A stretch of 14,126 nt of DNA from Alphaproteobacteria bacterium (GTDB lineage Bacteria > Pseudomonadota > Alphaproteobacteria > JAAXGF01): contig JAAXGF010000133.1 in NCBI GenBank assembly GCA_012267605.1, positions 1 to 14,126 on the forward strand. The letters are read 5' to 3'. The translations under genes were made by a program, and so were the position numbers. Of the stretch, positions 1 through 6,706 are shown one piece after another (positions within the stretch are counted from its first letter, which is position 1; each line of letters opens with the position of its first letter). Under the pieces are notes generated by a model, which saw nothing but the letters and a program-made list of their open reading frames with translations, did not search any database and was not told the origin of the DNA.

Positions 1-1
1 G

Positions 2-19
2 AGGCACCTGGGCAGTTAC
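2..19. repeat. Left copy of 18-bp terminal inverted repeat
   Basis: AGGCACCTGGGCAGTTAC here is the exact reverse complement of the last 18 bases of the window (14109-14126). Read outward-in, the motif begins GTAACTGCCC. IS66-family ends typically begin GTAA, so this could be the edge of such an element, but no transposase is present and the family is a guess. The 8 bases next to each copy differ, so the two ends do not flank one insertion site. Confidence 0.7.
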
Positions 20-23
20 GATA

Positions 24-443
24 ATGCAGAGAATATTTTGGCGAATTAGCAAATGGGCGTTCATCGCGTTGGTCGTACTCGCAATCATGGGGGTCGGAGC
101 TGCGACATTTGTTCCATCGTTCAGCTCGGCGCGGGAAGGCTGCTATTGGACAGATGCGATGGTTGGATACATTGATTGTCCCAACGTACCTGCTGGTTCG
201 ATCATTGCTTACGCATTGAACCTGCCCTTTTTGGTGTTCTTTTACTCAGGCATGTTCCTGATTGTCTTAATTAGCACGGTCAAATTTAAAGAAGTCTCTG
301 GCCCGGCACTTCTCGAGTTTCTGCAACTCATCTTACCGTATCTGATGTACCAAACGCTCCTGGTGCTTGGGGGCATTTATCCGATCCGCTGGATTTACGT
401 GAAGGTCAGGTCACGGTTTTCACGGATACGGCGCGACAAGTGA
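24..443 (+). CDS. Small three-helix membrane protein, unknown function
   Basis: A 139-residue protein with hydrophobic segments at about residues 10-30, 58-86 and 97-120 and a strongly basic C-terminal tail (KVRSRFSRIRRDK). Cys40 and Cys52 lie in the loop after the first segment and could pair if that loop is periplasmic. I do not recognise a family. No ribosome binding site is visible: the ATG lies only 5 bases inside the terminal repeat, and the frame stays open to the window edge. The native upstream region, and possibly some N-terminal codons, may therefore have been replaced by a mobile element. The hydrolase gene follows on the same strand after 87 bases and may be co-transcribed. Confidence 0.6.
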   Translation: MQRIFWRISKWAFIALVVLAIMGVGAATFVPSFSSAREGCYWTDAMVGYIDCPNVPAGSIIAYALNLPFLVFFYSGMFLIVLISTVKFKEVSGPALLEFLQLILPYLMYQTLLVLGGIYPIRWIYVKVRSRFSRIRRDK

Positions 444-530
444 CGTATATCCGCATGCGGCCAAATCCACTGATTGAGGCCAAGTACAACTTCACCGCCG
501 ATACCCCCATTAACTTTCCATAAGCCATTC

Positions 531-1295
531 ATGCCTGAATTCCATTTGTTAAAACTCGTTTTCAAGGCCCTCTTGGTTATGTTTACCGCCTTGGCGGCAA
601 TTTCGGTTGAGCCCGATAAAGTTTTTGCCGGCAGCCCAGAATCCACTGGTAACGATGAAATCGTCGTCGTTCTACATGGGCTGGGTCGAAGTACGCTGTC
701 CATGTGGCTTCTCGCCACCAGATTGGAGGATGCCGGCTATCGTGTCGAGCGGGTCGGCTACCGATCGATTCAGGACACACCCGAGCAAATTCTCGCGGAT
801 ATCAGCGAACAAATTGACACTTGCTGCATTGGTAAATCGGCGAAGCTACATTTTGTCGGGCATTCTCTTGGTGGCTTGATGATTCGGGCTTACCTCGCAG
901 ATCATGAAGTCGCCAATTTAGGCCGTGTTGTGTTGATTGGTACACCCAATTCCGGAACGAAAATTGTCGATAACTTGCGGCATAAGTGGTGGTTCAAGGT
1001 CCTGGGTCCGATGGCTCAGGATTTAGGTACAGATGAGGACGGCTTCCCGAAGTCAATCGGAAAACCCGATTATCCCTTGGGCGTAATCGCAGGAAAAACC
1101 ACGATCCTATCGAATGACAAGGTGCTGCCAGGGGACGATGACGGTTTGGTCTCTGTGGAGTCGACAAGAATCGACGGAATGACAGATTTTGTCATGGTTC
1201 AAGCTACTCACGCTGGAATGCGCTACGACAAGGATGTCGCGCGCCATGTGGTTCGCTTCCTGAAATCTGGACAATTCGACAAGCATGGGATGTAA
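531..1295 (+). CDS. Exported or membrane-anchored alpha/beta-hydrolase (lipase/esterase-like)
   Basis: A serine hydrolase of the alpha/beta-hydrolase fold, likely acting on ester or lipid substrates at or beyond the inner membrane. Numbered from the ATG at 531 (254 aa): residues 8-31 form a signal or anchor segment ending near VFA-GSP; the oxyanion HGLG lies at about 49-52; the nucleophile elbow GHSLGG puts the catalytic Ser at 112; IGTPNSG follows at about 136-142; the acid is probably in the DDDG stretch near 203; the His of THAG is at about 227. The triad order and total length suit small bacterial lipases. An in-frame TTG at 474 would add 19 proline-rich residues ahead of the signal segment, so the ATG at 531 is preferred although its ribosome binding site is weak. 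Substrate cannot be told from sequence. Confidence 0.85.
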   Translation: MPEFHLLKLVFKALLVMFTALAAISVEPDKVFAGSPESTGNDEIVVVLHGLGRSTLSMWLLATRLEDAGYRVERVGYRSIQDTPEQILADISEQIDTCCIGKSAKLHFVGHSLGGLMIRAYLADHEVANLGRVVLIGTPNSGTKIVDNLRHKWWFKVLGPMAQDLGTDEDGFPKSIGKPDYPLGVIAGKTTILSNDKVLPGDDDGLVSVESTRIDGMTDFVMVQATHAGMRYDKDVARHVVRFLKSGQFDKHGM

Positions 1296-1704
1296 GTGGC
1301 ACGAATTTATGACTTGTCCCTGATTATCGTCTCGGTGCGCCAATGTGAGCGGCTTAGCGACGGTGTCACGCAATGCGAAATTCCAAGAATCGTTTTTGAC
1401 CTATTTTGAACCGCGACATCACGCGATCTGGCAACCAATCCGCTGCGCGAATCACGCTACTGGTCAGTTCTCCCTCGCGCGACCTGTAATCACCGTCGAA
1501 GCTGAGCTTGTTGACCAACGCGTTCAAGTTTGAGAGATTCGACATCCGCAATCCGTTGACTTTGTTGATGTCTGATTCCCGAAGGTTCCGAGAAAATCTT
1601 TAGTTGCGGGATTCAGGCACGGCTTTATACAGCCTGGACCCGAACCAAAACGACGGTGCGTGCAGGGTAAGGGAGGGGCAGCAAGGCTAAAGGCGTAAAC
1701 GCGG
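1296..1704. other. Intergenic region, 409 bases, no convincing gene
   Basis: Between the hydrolase and the SDR fusion gene. On the minus strand a stop-free stretch of about 77 codons ends at 1366, with an ATG at 1545 and a TTG at 1551. Its translation looks protein-like (NALVNKLSFDGDYRSREGEL) but I recognise no family and see no ribosome binding site. It may be a remnant of a gene. Close to 1705 a weak sigma-70-like pair can be drawn: TTGCGG at 1604-1609 and TATACA at 1626-1631, spaced by 16 bases. Confidence 0.4.
1604..1631 (+). promoter_or_regulatory. Weak sigma-70-like promoter candidate for the SDR-PCMT operon
   Basis: TTGCGG, 16-base spacer, TATACA, about 70 bases before the start of the SDR fusion gene. 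It matches only 3 of 6 and 4 of 6 consensus positions, so this is a candidate by position rather than by strength. Confidence 0.25.
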
Positions 1705-3186
1705 ATGAAGCAGCTCGCCCTTGCACTAGCTTTGCTTTCAGCCGCCACGTCTGCCGCGGAGGCCGGACCCAATCGAATTTTCGATCAGGAATGCCCCCAT
1801 TGTCTGCCGATGGAAATCGACCGGCTGGCCGTCCTGCTCGGCGACGACGTTCTCCGGGACCTGGTCTGCCGCTTGTCTTCTCAGCGATTTACGCCGGCGC
1901 GCCTGAGTACGGCGCTTGGCATCCCCGAAGGACAGGTGTTGCGACGTATCAATACCTTGCGCGGGTGGGGTCTGGTTCACCTAACACGTTACGATTCGGC
2001 GACGACAATCGTCGAGCCGCGCCCCGGGACTGGCGGACAAACTCTGCGCCGTTGGGCGACCCGATATTGTCCATCGGGAGATGCGTGCGGAACTCCTGCC
2101 GCAGCTCCGGAAGAGGTAGCAAGGACCTATGCCGCGCGGATGGACAAAACCCATACGGTTGCATCGCCCAGCGTATTGGCGGGCAAACTGGTAACCGTGT
2201 TCGGCGGCTCCGGATTCATCGGACGTGTTCTGGTGAAACACTTGGTGGCGGAGGGCGCGCGGGTCCGCGTTGCCGTGCGGCATCCCGAATCCGCGGAATC
2301 CCTCAAATCGCTCGGTGAGCCTGGCCAAGTGGAGCTGGTACCGGTGGATATCGCGGCTATGAGGCTGTTAAAGCCGCGTGATCCGGAAACGGTCGATGCG
2401 CCGAAACTATACGATAACAGCGACAAGCGACGCATTTGGAGTGCCATCCTTGGCGCCGATATGGTGGTTAACCTGATCGGGGTTCATACGGAAACGGAAG
2501 GGCGTAATTTTCGCGATGCGAACTTCCACGGGGCGCGCCAAATCGCCATGTCCGTGGCTCGGGCAGGAACGCCGCGGTACGTTCATGTCTCGGCGCTTGG
2601 CGCGACGACTGAGTCCGCATCCATTTTTGCCCAGACAAAAGCACTCGGTGAAAGCATTGTCCGCGCGACCCACGCCCCGGTCACCATCGTGCGACCCAGC
2701 ATCGTGTTTGGTCCCGGCGACCATTTCTTCAATAGTATCGCGGAGTTCTCGCGGTTCAGCTTATTGCTCCCGGTGTTCGCTGACGACGAGACTCTTTTTC
2801 AGCCGGTCTACGTCGGCGATGTAAGCGAGGCCATCGTGCGAATCTTAAAGGACCCGGCAACCGAAGGAAAAATTTACGAGCTTGGCGGACCCCGCAAGAT
2901 GAATTTGCGAAAAATGTACTCTCTGGTAATGCGCGAGACTCAGCGTCAGCGATTGCTTGTGCCGTTGCCTGAATGGGTTGGCGATATCCACGGTGCATTG
3001 CTCGAGGGCTTGCCAGGCACGCTGCTAACCCGGGATCAAGTCTCGCTCATGCAGAATGACGACGTGGTCCACCCTGGTGCGCTTGGTCTGGCCGATCTAG
3101 GCATCACCCCCACTCCGATTGAGAAGGTTTTGCATAGGTATCTCGGGAAAGGAAAACCGCCCGGCAAATCCGAGCCGCACTACTAA
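1705..3186 (+). CDS. Fusion: signal-like N-terminus + Cys/winged-helix module + NDUFA9-like atypical SDR
   Basis: 493 residues in three parts. Residues 1-20 look like a Sec signal peptide ending AEA-GP. Residues 30-129 hold CPHC (30-33), a winged-helix-like segment (about 45-104; TPARLSTALGI then PEGQVLRRINTLRGWGLV as putative recognition helix, then a wing) and CPSGDACG (122-129); cysteines at 30, 33, 55, 122, 128. Residues about 160-480 are an NAD(P)-binding Rossmann domain with GGSGFIG (167-173), RPSIVFGPGD and QPVYVGDV, as in the complex I NDUFA9-like / NmrA-like atypical SDRs, usually about 300 residues. The Tyr of YxxxK is Phe308 (FAQTK), arguing against classical SDR catalysis. The N-terminal module recurs in the next gene, 31 bases downstream. 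No good ribosome binding site precedes the ATG; an internal Met36 is possible, but the CxxC before it is conserved in the paralogue, supporting the long start. The enzyme-domain call is firm; role and location are not. Confidence 0.85.
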   Translation: MKQLALALALLSAATSAAEAGPNRIFDQECPHCLPMEIDRLAVLLGDDVLRDLVCRLSSQRFTPARLSTALGIPEGQVLRRINTLRGWGLVHLTRYDSATTIVEPRPGTGGQTLRRWATRYCPSGDACGTPAAAPEEVARTYAARMDKTHTVASPSVLAGKLVTVFGGSGFIGRVLVKHLVAEGARVRVAVRHPESAESLKSLGEPGQVELVPVDIAAMRLLKPRDPETVDAPKLYDNSDKRRIWSAILGADMVVNLIGVHTETEGRNFRDANFHGARQIAMSVARAGTPRYVHVSALGATTESASIFAQTKALGESIVRATHAPVTIVRPSIVFGPGDHFFNSIAEFSRFSLLLPVFADDETLFQPVYVGDVSEAIVRILKDPATEGKIYELGGPRKMNLRKMYSLVMRETQRQRLLVPLPEWVGDIHGALLEGLPGTLLTRDQVSLMQNDDVVHPGALGLADLGITPTPIEKVLHRYLGKGKPPGKSEPHY

Positions 3187-3217
3187 TTTGGAGCTGCCGC
3201 TAAACCGTACACAAATC

Positions 3218-4363
3218 ATGCGAAGCCTCGTCCTTGCCGCCGTTTGTTTTTTCGCCTCGGCGCCAACGATAGGCGGCGCAATCCCGTCCCGCGTTGACGA
3301 CAATCGTGATTGCACAACTTGCCTGACAACGGAGTTCGATCGATTGGTCGCCTTGCTCGGTGACGACGTTCTACGGGACATGGTCTGCCGGTTGTCAAGT
3401 GAGCGCTATACACCGGGCAAATTGAGCTCGGCAATGGGTATCCCGGAAGGGCAGATATTGCGGCGGATCAAAACGTTAAGGGGGTGGGGTGTTGTGCGCG
3501 CGGTCAGGCGTGATTCGGCAACCACCATCATCGAGCCTATCCCTGGCGATGGCACTCGTACCTTGCGGCGTTGGGCACGCAGGTACTGCCCTACGGGCGA
3601 ACGATGCGGCAGACCAACCGGTGGCCCGGAGGCAGGTGACGGCAGGAAGCCGAGTGATTCCGAGGGTGGCGCCACTCCGGGCGACCGTGTCGGGTTCGAC
3701 CCGAAATACGCGGCGGCGCGCGACCGTCTGATGACCCAGATCGAGGAGGAGATGCGCGAGACCGAAGTTTACACGGGACGTTCAAGGCTCAGCGTTCCCG
3801 TGTTCAAAACTATGTCCGATACGCCGCGCCATGAATTCGTGCCGTCCGACTTGCGCGATCGCGCGTATTATAACGGTCCGCTTTCCATTGGCGACGGGCA
3901 GACCATATCGCAACCGTATATTGTCGCCCTGATGACCGAAATCCTCGACCTGAAACCCTCCGATGTAGCCTTGGACGTGGGTTCCGGATCCGGTTATCAG
4001 GCGGCGGTCCTCGCACCACTGGCTGCCAAGGTTTTTTCGGTCGAAATCATCGAATCGCTTTATTTGTCGGCAACCGAAAGACTGAAGCGCCTCGGCTACG
4101 ACAATGTCCAGACTCGCTTGGGTGATGGATACGACGGCTGGCCGGAGAAAGGCCCCTTTGACGCAATCGTCGTCGCGGCGGCGGCGGAGAGCATCCCGCG
4201 ACCCCTGGTTCGCCAGCTCGCAAAGGGTGGACGAATGGCGGTCGTGATCGGCGAGGAGCACGAAGTGCAGCAGCTCGTGCTGGTGACGAAAGACACGGAC
4301 GGAAAACTGTTGTCGCGCAATGTGCTACCCGTAAGGTTCGTGCCGCTAACCCGCGACCGTTAG
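3218..4363 (+). CDS. Fusion: signal-like N-terminus + Cys/winged-helix module + protein-L-isoaspartate O-methyltransferase
   Basis: 381 residues from the ATG at 3218. Residues 1-21 resemble a signal peptide (GGA-IP); CTTC (32-35), Cys57, a winged-helix-like segment and CPTGERCG (124-131) copy the module of the preceding gene with identical cysteine spacing. An acidic/glycine linker (about 134-160) leads to a PCMT domain (about 162-380): HEFVPSDLRDRAYYNGPLSI, GQTISQPYIVALM, SAM-binding LDVGSGSGYQ (252-261), acidic VEI at 275-277 and GDGYDGWPEKGPFDAIVV. PCMT methylates L-isoaspartyl residues in damaged proteins using S-adenosylmethionine, starting their repair. Typical PCMTs are about 210-220 residues, so the front 160 are extra. 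The gene is in operon with the SDR fusion (31-base gap) and its TAG overlaps the pqqB-like stop on the other strand by two bases. In-frame TTG starts exist upstream, but the ATG aligns with the paralogue's start. Whether SAM is available where the protein acts is unclear. Confidence 0.88.
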   Translation: MRSLVLAAVCFFASAPTIGGAIPSRVDDNRDCTTCLTTEFDRLVALLGDDVLRDMVCRLSSERYTPGKLSSAMGIPEGQILRRIKTLRGWGVVRAVRRDSATTIIEPIPGDGTRTLRRWARRYCPTGERCGRPTGGPEAGDGRKPSDSEGGATPGDRVGFDPKYAAARDRLMTQIEEEMRETEVYTGRSRLSVPVFKTMSDTPRHEFVPSDLRDRAYYNGPLSIGDGQTISQPYIVALMTEILDLKPSDVALDVGSGSGYQAAVLAPLAAKVFSVEIIESLYLSATERLKRLGYDNVQTRLGDGYDGWPEKGPFDAIVVAAAAESIPRPLVRQLAKGGRMAVVIGEEHEVQQLVLVTKDTDGKLLSRNVLPVRFVPLTRDR

Positions 4364-5304
4364 GAATGAACAGGCTGTTCGGGGAGCGTGATCCTCATAC
4401 CGTCGTCTGCAATTTCCCACCCAGCGTCCACCAACCGCGCCCGTTCCGGCGAATCGGCGACGATGGCGGGATTGGTGTTATTGATATGGACGAAGATTTT
4501 GCGGCGCACTCCGAGGTTCGCGAAACTGGCGATACTGCCATGCTCCCCCGACATCGAGATATGGCCCATACGGCCGCCGGTCTTGCGGCCCACGCCGCCG
4601 GCGATTAGCTCGTCATCGCGCCATAGCGTGCCATCAAAGAAAACTAAGGTTGCACCGCGCAGCCGATCGGCCAAAGAGGGCGTAATTTCGGCACAACCGG
4701 GAACGTAAAAAAACGAGGTGCTGCCCGCTGAAACTTCCAGGGCCACAGTATCCTCGCCCTGGGAGCCGAAGTTATCTCCGGCGGACGCGTCTTCAAGATA
4801 GAGAGCCACTTTACCTGGCACAGCGAAGGGACGCACGGAAAGACCACTCTTCTTGCCCTCCGGCAACACCAGGTCGACAGGTTCGTCGAGCACCAGCGGG
4901 TGGCGCCGCACTGCTGCCACGTCGAGGGCGTTGAACATCGGATTTCCGTCCAGCGCTTGGTGCACCCGCAGTGTGGCGTAGAGCGACAAGGGATGGCGCT
5001 CGCGCAGGTGCAAGAGGCCGGCGACATGGTCAATTTCAGCGTTGGTAAGCACCACCCCGGCGATTGGGCTGTGGCGCGCCCCTTCACTGGGCTGCAGCAG
5101 GGGCGTCGCGGCGATTTGTTGGCGCAAATCCGGTGCCGCGTTGAGCAAGAACCAACCGCTTTCACCACCCACCGCAAGCGACGATTGGCTGCGTGGCGGC
5201 GCGGCGGGATCACCCGCCCAGGCGCGCGCGCAATTGGCGCATCGGCAATTCCATTGGGGAAAGCCGCCACCGGCCGCTGAACCAAGAACGATGATATCGA
5301 GCAA
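4360..5304 (-). CDS. pqqB: PqqB-type metallo-beta-lactamase-fold protein
   Basis: A 314-residue protein of the PqqB family (about 300 aa), involved in pyrroloquinoline quinone biosynthesis. Visible marks: LGSAAGGGFPQWNC at about 7-20, the CRCANC zinc cluster (Cys20, 22, 25), the non-canonical LTNAEIDHVAGLL (86-98) replacing the usual HxHxDH, GHISMSGEHGS and HINNTNPA near the C-terminus. The start is TTG at 5304: a good ribosome binding site (AAGGGAG on the minus strand, 5311-5317) lies 6 bases upstream, and the family N-terminus begins right there. An open frame extends to 5526 but overlaps the divergent lipoprotein gene and is unlike the family. No other pqq gene is in the window, so a related hydrolase role is possible. 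It converges with the PCMT gene, the stop codons overlapping. Confidence 0.85.
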   Translation of the reverse strand: MLDIIVLGSAAGGGFPQWNCRCANCARAWAGDPAAPPRSQSSLAVGGESGWFLLNAAPDLRQQIAATPLLQPSEGARHSPIAGVVLTNAEIDHVAGLLHLRERHPLSLYATLRVHQALDGNPMFNALDVAAVRRHPLVLDEPVDLVLPEGKKSGLSVRPFAVPGKVALYLEDASAGDNFGSQGEDTVALEVSAGSTSFFYVPGCAEITPSLADRLRGATLVFFDGTLWRDDELIAGGVGRKTGGRMGHISMSGEHGSIASFANLGVRRKIFVHINNTNPAIVADSPERARLVDAGWEIADDGMRITLPEQPVHS

Positions 5305-5420
5305 TAAACGCTCCCTTGAACGGTACCGGGCCCCAAAATGACATCGGACCTTGTGGGTGAAATATTGCGGTAACAATTTTATTACTTGTGATCCGCTCGG
5401 CACGACACAAAATATGGCCC

Positions 5421-6002
5421 ATGACCGATTCGCTTCACATTGGACCGGCAAAATTGCCGGACTTTTCGCGGCGCGCTGGGCTATGCGCCACGCTGTTTGT
5501 CGCCGCCGCGCTGGCTGGTTGCGCATCCCCTGCCCCGTACATGGTGGCGGATAACGGCAAGGGATTCGCCGACCAGGCTTTGGAAACCAACCGATTTCGG
5601 GTTTCGTTCACAGCCAATTCCCGCACTCCGCGCGAAACGGTCGAGAACTATTTGCTCTATCGCGCGGCGGAGATCACCTTGGAGAATGGCAAGGACTATT
5701 TCGTCGTGGTTGAGAAGGATACGGAACGGACTGTCGACTACCGGCAGAGTGTATTGGGATCGCCGTATCGCCGCGCCCATATCCGTCACTTCCGTCGCCA
5801 TTACTCCTTTCCCCGATTTCATGACTCGCTGTTTGACTATTATCCCGTCCGCCGACCGGTCACCAGTTACCAGGCGATGGCGACGATCCTGATTTTTGAC
5901 GGCGAGAAACCCGCCGACGCTATGGATGCGTACACGGCAAGCGATGTCGCCGCCCACCTCGGCCCCACCATCGTCCGCCCCGAGGAACCAGTCGCCAACT
6001 AG
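5421..6002 (+). CDS. CC0125/CC1285-family lipoprotein
   Basis: 193 residues from the ATG at 5421, with a hydrophobic segment and lipobox LAGC, placing the lipidated Cys at residue 34. After the lipobox the protein resembles the conserved alphaproteobacterial family often annotated CC0125/CC1285: ETNRFRVSFTANSRTPRETV, YLLYRAAEITLENGKDYFVV, a His/Arg/Tyr-rich stretch (RAHIRHFRRHYSFPRFHDSL), then SYQAMATILIF. Function is unknown; it should sit on a membrane facing the periplasm. A GTG at 5388 would add 11 residues with no better ribosome binding site. Divergent from the pqqB-like gene across 116 bases that must carry both promoters; I could not pick a convincing one. Confidence 0.8.
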   Translation: MTDSLHIGPAKLPDFSRRAGLCATLFVAAALAGCASPAPYMVADNGKGFADQALETNRFRVSFTANSRTPRETVENYLLYRAAEITLENGKDYFVVVEKDTERTVDYRQSVLGSPYRRAHIRHFRRHYSFPRFHDSLFDYYPVRRPVTSYQAMATILIFDGEKPADAMDAYTASDVAAHLGPTIVRPEEPVAN

Positions 6003-6070
6003 GCGTCCAGAGGGGCTTTTTCCCTCGATCCCCTTTCCCCTCTACCGTGCCGCGCTCTCCTCCTTCATAC

Positions 6071-6180
6071 GCGGGCTTGACCCACGCATCCATCACTCAG
6101 CTACACATTTGTTTGCCGGAATGCGGCGATATCGGACCGGGATCATGCATGGATCCCCTTGTCACGCACGGGGATGACAA
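6071..6180. repeat. Degenerate alphaproteobacterial intergenic repeat
   Basis: Contains GCGGGCTTGACCCACGCATC followed, about 70 bases on, by ATGGATCCCC...CGGGGATGAC, which folds as ATCCCC/GGGGAT. The same GGGCTTGACCC core and GGATGAC tail recur upstream of 10606. This resembles the dispersed palindromic repeats common in alphaproteobacterial intergenic regions. Confidence 0.6.
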
Positions 6181-6217
6181 AAAGACGCACGGGGATGATG
6201 GAAGAGCACAGGGGTGG
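6164..6217 (+). repeat. Imperfect 21-bp tandem repeat, about 2.5 units
   Basis: ACGCACGGGGATGA at 6164-6177 recurs exactly at 6185-6198, and a decayed third copy (GCACAGGGGTGG) follows in phase at about 6206. The first unit is the right arm of the dispersed repeat, so the array appears to have grown from its tail. Confidence 0.6.
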
Positions 6218-6292
6218 CGGAAAACAGCTGCCAGGATGCGGAGGTGCGGGCTGGTCGAGGGAAAAGGGGGAACGGTAAGCCCGATAAAACGC

Positions 6293-6311
6293 GTGTCGGA
6301 ATTCTTTACAC
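6293..6311 (+). promoter_or_regulatory. Operator-like motif, copy 1
   Basis: GTGTCGGAATTCTTTACAC: TGTCGG, four variable bases, CTTTACAC, with outer GTGT/ACAC dyad symmetry. Centred about 264 bases before the predicted PEP-CTERM start point. Probably a distal activator site. Confidence 0.6.
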
Positions 6312-6330
6312 GAGCTGATATCCCTGGAAG

Positions 6331-6352
6331 CCCTGGAAAACCAGGGGTTTTT
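6331..6352 (+). terminator. Terminator-like hairpin
   Basis: CCCTGG-AAAA-CCAGGG followed by G and TTTTT. The 6-bp stem with T-run has the form of a rho-independent terminator. It lies 330 bases after the lipoprotein gene and between operator copies 1 and 2, so it may end read-through from upstream rather than belong to a particular gene. Confidence 0.4.
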
Positions 6353-6379
6353 GGCAATAATCGGAAAGCCGCGTTCGAT

Positions 6380-6398
6380 GTGTCGGCCAGCTTTACAC
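6380..6398 (+). promoter_or_regulatory. Operator-like motif, copy 2
   Basis: GTGTCGGCCAGCTTTACAC: the same TGTCGG-N4-CTTTACAC arrangement and length as copy 1, 87 bases later, centred about 177 bases before the predicted start point. Confidence 0.6.
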
Positions 6399-6459
6399 CA
6401 GCCTTATTCGGCTATCCCTTTGATATATCGCGTTTTTCTAAGGAATTAGTCCTAAAGGC

Positions 6460-6478
6460 CTGTCGGTGCTTTTTACAC
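6460..6478 (+). promoter_or_regulatory. Operator-like motif, copy 3
   Basis: CTGTCGGTGCTTTTTACAC: TGTCGG-N4-TTTTACAC, with the first G of the dyad changed to C. It lies 80 bases after copy 2, centred about 97 bases before the predicted start point, a normal distance for an activator site at a sigma-54 promoter. Confidence 0.6.
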
Positions 6479-6539
6479 ATTCTTTGATCTGGCCGGCGTC
6501 CACATCTCTAACCCATTGAAATTGCACAGTTTCGAATAA

Positions 6540-6555
6540 TGGCATGAAACTTGCT
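6540..6555 (+). promoter_or_regulatory. Sigma-54 (RpoN) promoter of the PEP-CTERM gene
   Basis: TGGCATGAAACTTGCT matches the -24/-12 consensus TGGCACG-N4-TTGCW at all but one position, with GG (6541-6542) and GC (6553-6554) separated by 10 bases. Predicted start point about 6566, giving a leader of about 140 bases. Transcription would need RpoN and an NtrC-class activator. Confidence 0.85.
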
Positions 6556-6706
6556 TGTTTATTAAGAAGATATCCGTAGTGAGGTGAACGAATTCGACCG
6601 ATGGTGGCAATGAATAAACACCAGTGATCGATTACGTATCGCTTGGATGGATATTTATTGTTGAATACCGGAGAGAAAACAACCCCTCGGTTGAGGAGAG
6701 ACAAGA

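Larger units (their letters stand above)
6003..6706. other. Long intergenic/regulatory region before the PEP-CTERM gene
   Basis: About 700 bases without a credible gene. The first 210 hold a degenerate alphaproteobacterial dispersed repeat and a 21-bp tandem repeat. From 6293 on it is regulatory: three 19-bp operator-like motifs, a terminator-like hairpin between the first two, a sigma-54 promoter, and a leader of about 140 bases ending in a good ribosome binding site. Long upstream regions with a sigma-54 motif are a reported trait of proteobacterial PEP-CTERM genes. Confidence 0.7.

Noticed and set aside
474..530. Extended hydrolase start at TTG 474
   Set aside because: It adds a proline-rich stretch in front of the signal segment with no ribosome binding site; the ATG at 531 is better.
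1296..1320. TGGCACG at 1299 as a sigma-54 -24 element
   Set aside because: The required GC at the -12 position is absent at the correct spacing.
5305..5526. N-terminal extension of the PqqB-like protein to 5526
   Set aside because: It overlaps the divergent lipoprotein gene, is unlike the family, and a good ribosome binding site sits just before the TTG at 5304.
6047..6487. Open frame across the repeat region (FIRGLDPRIH-type translation)
   Set aside because: The translation is that of the dispersed intergenic repeat and has no ribosome binding site; this type of spurious frame is common in alphaproteobacteria.
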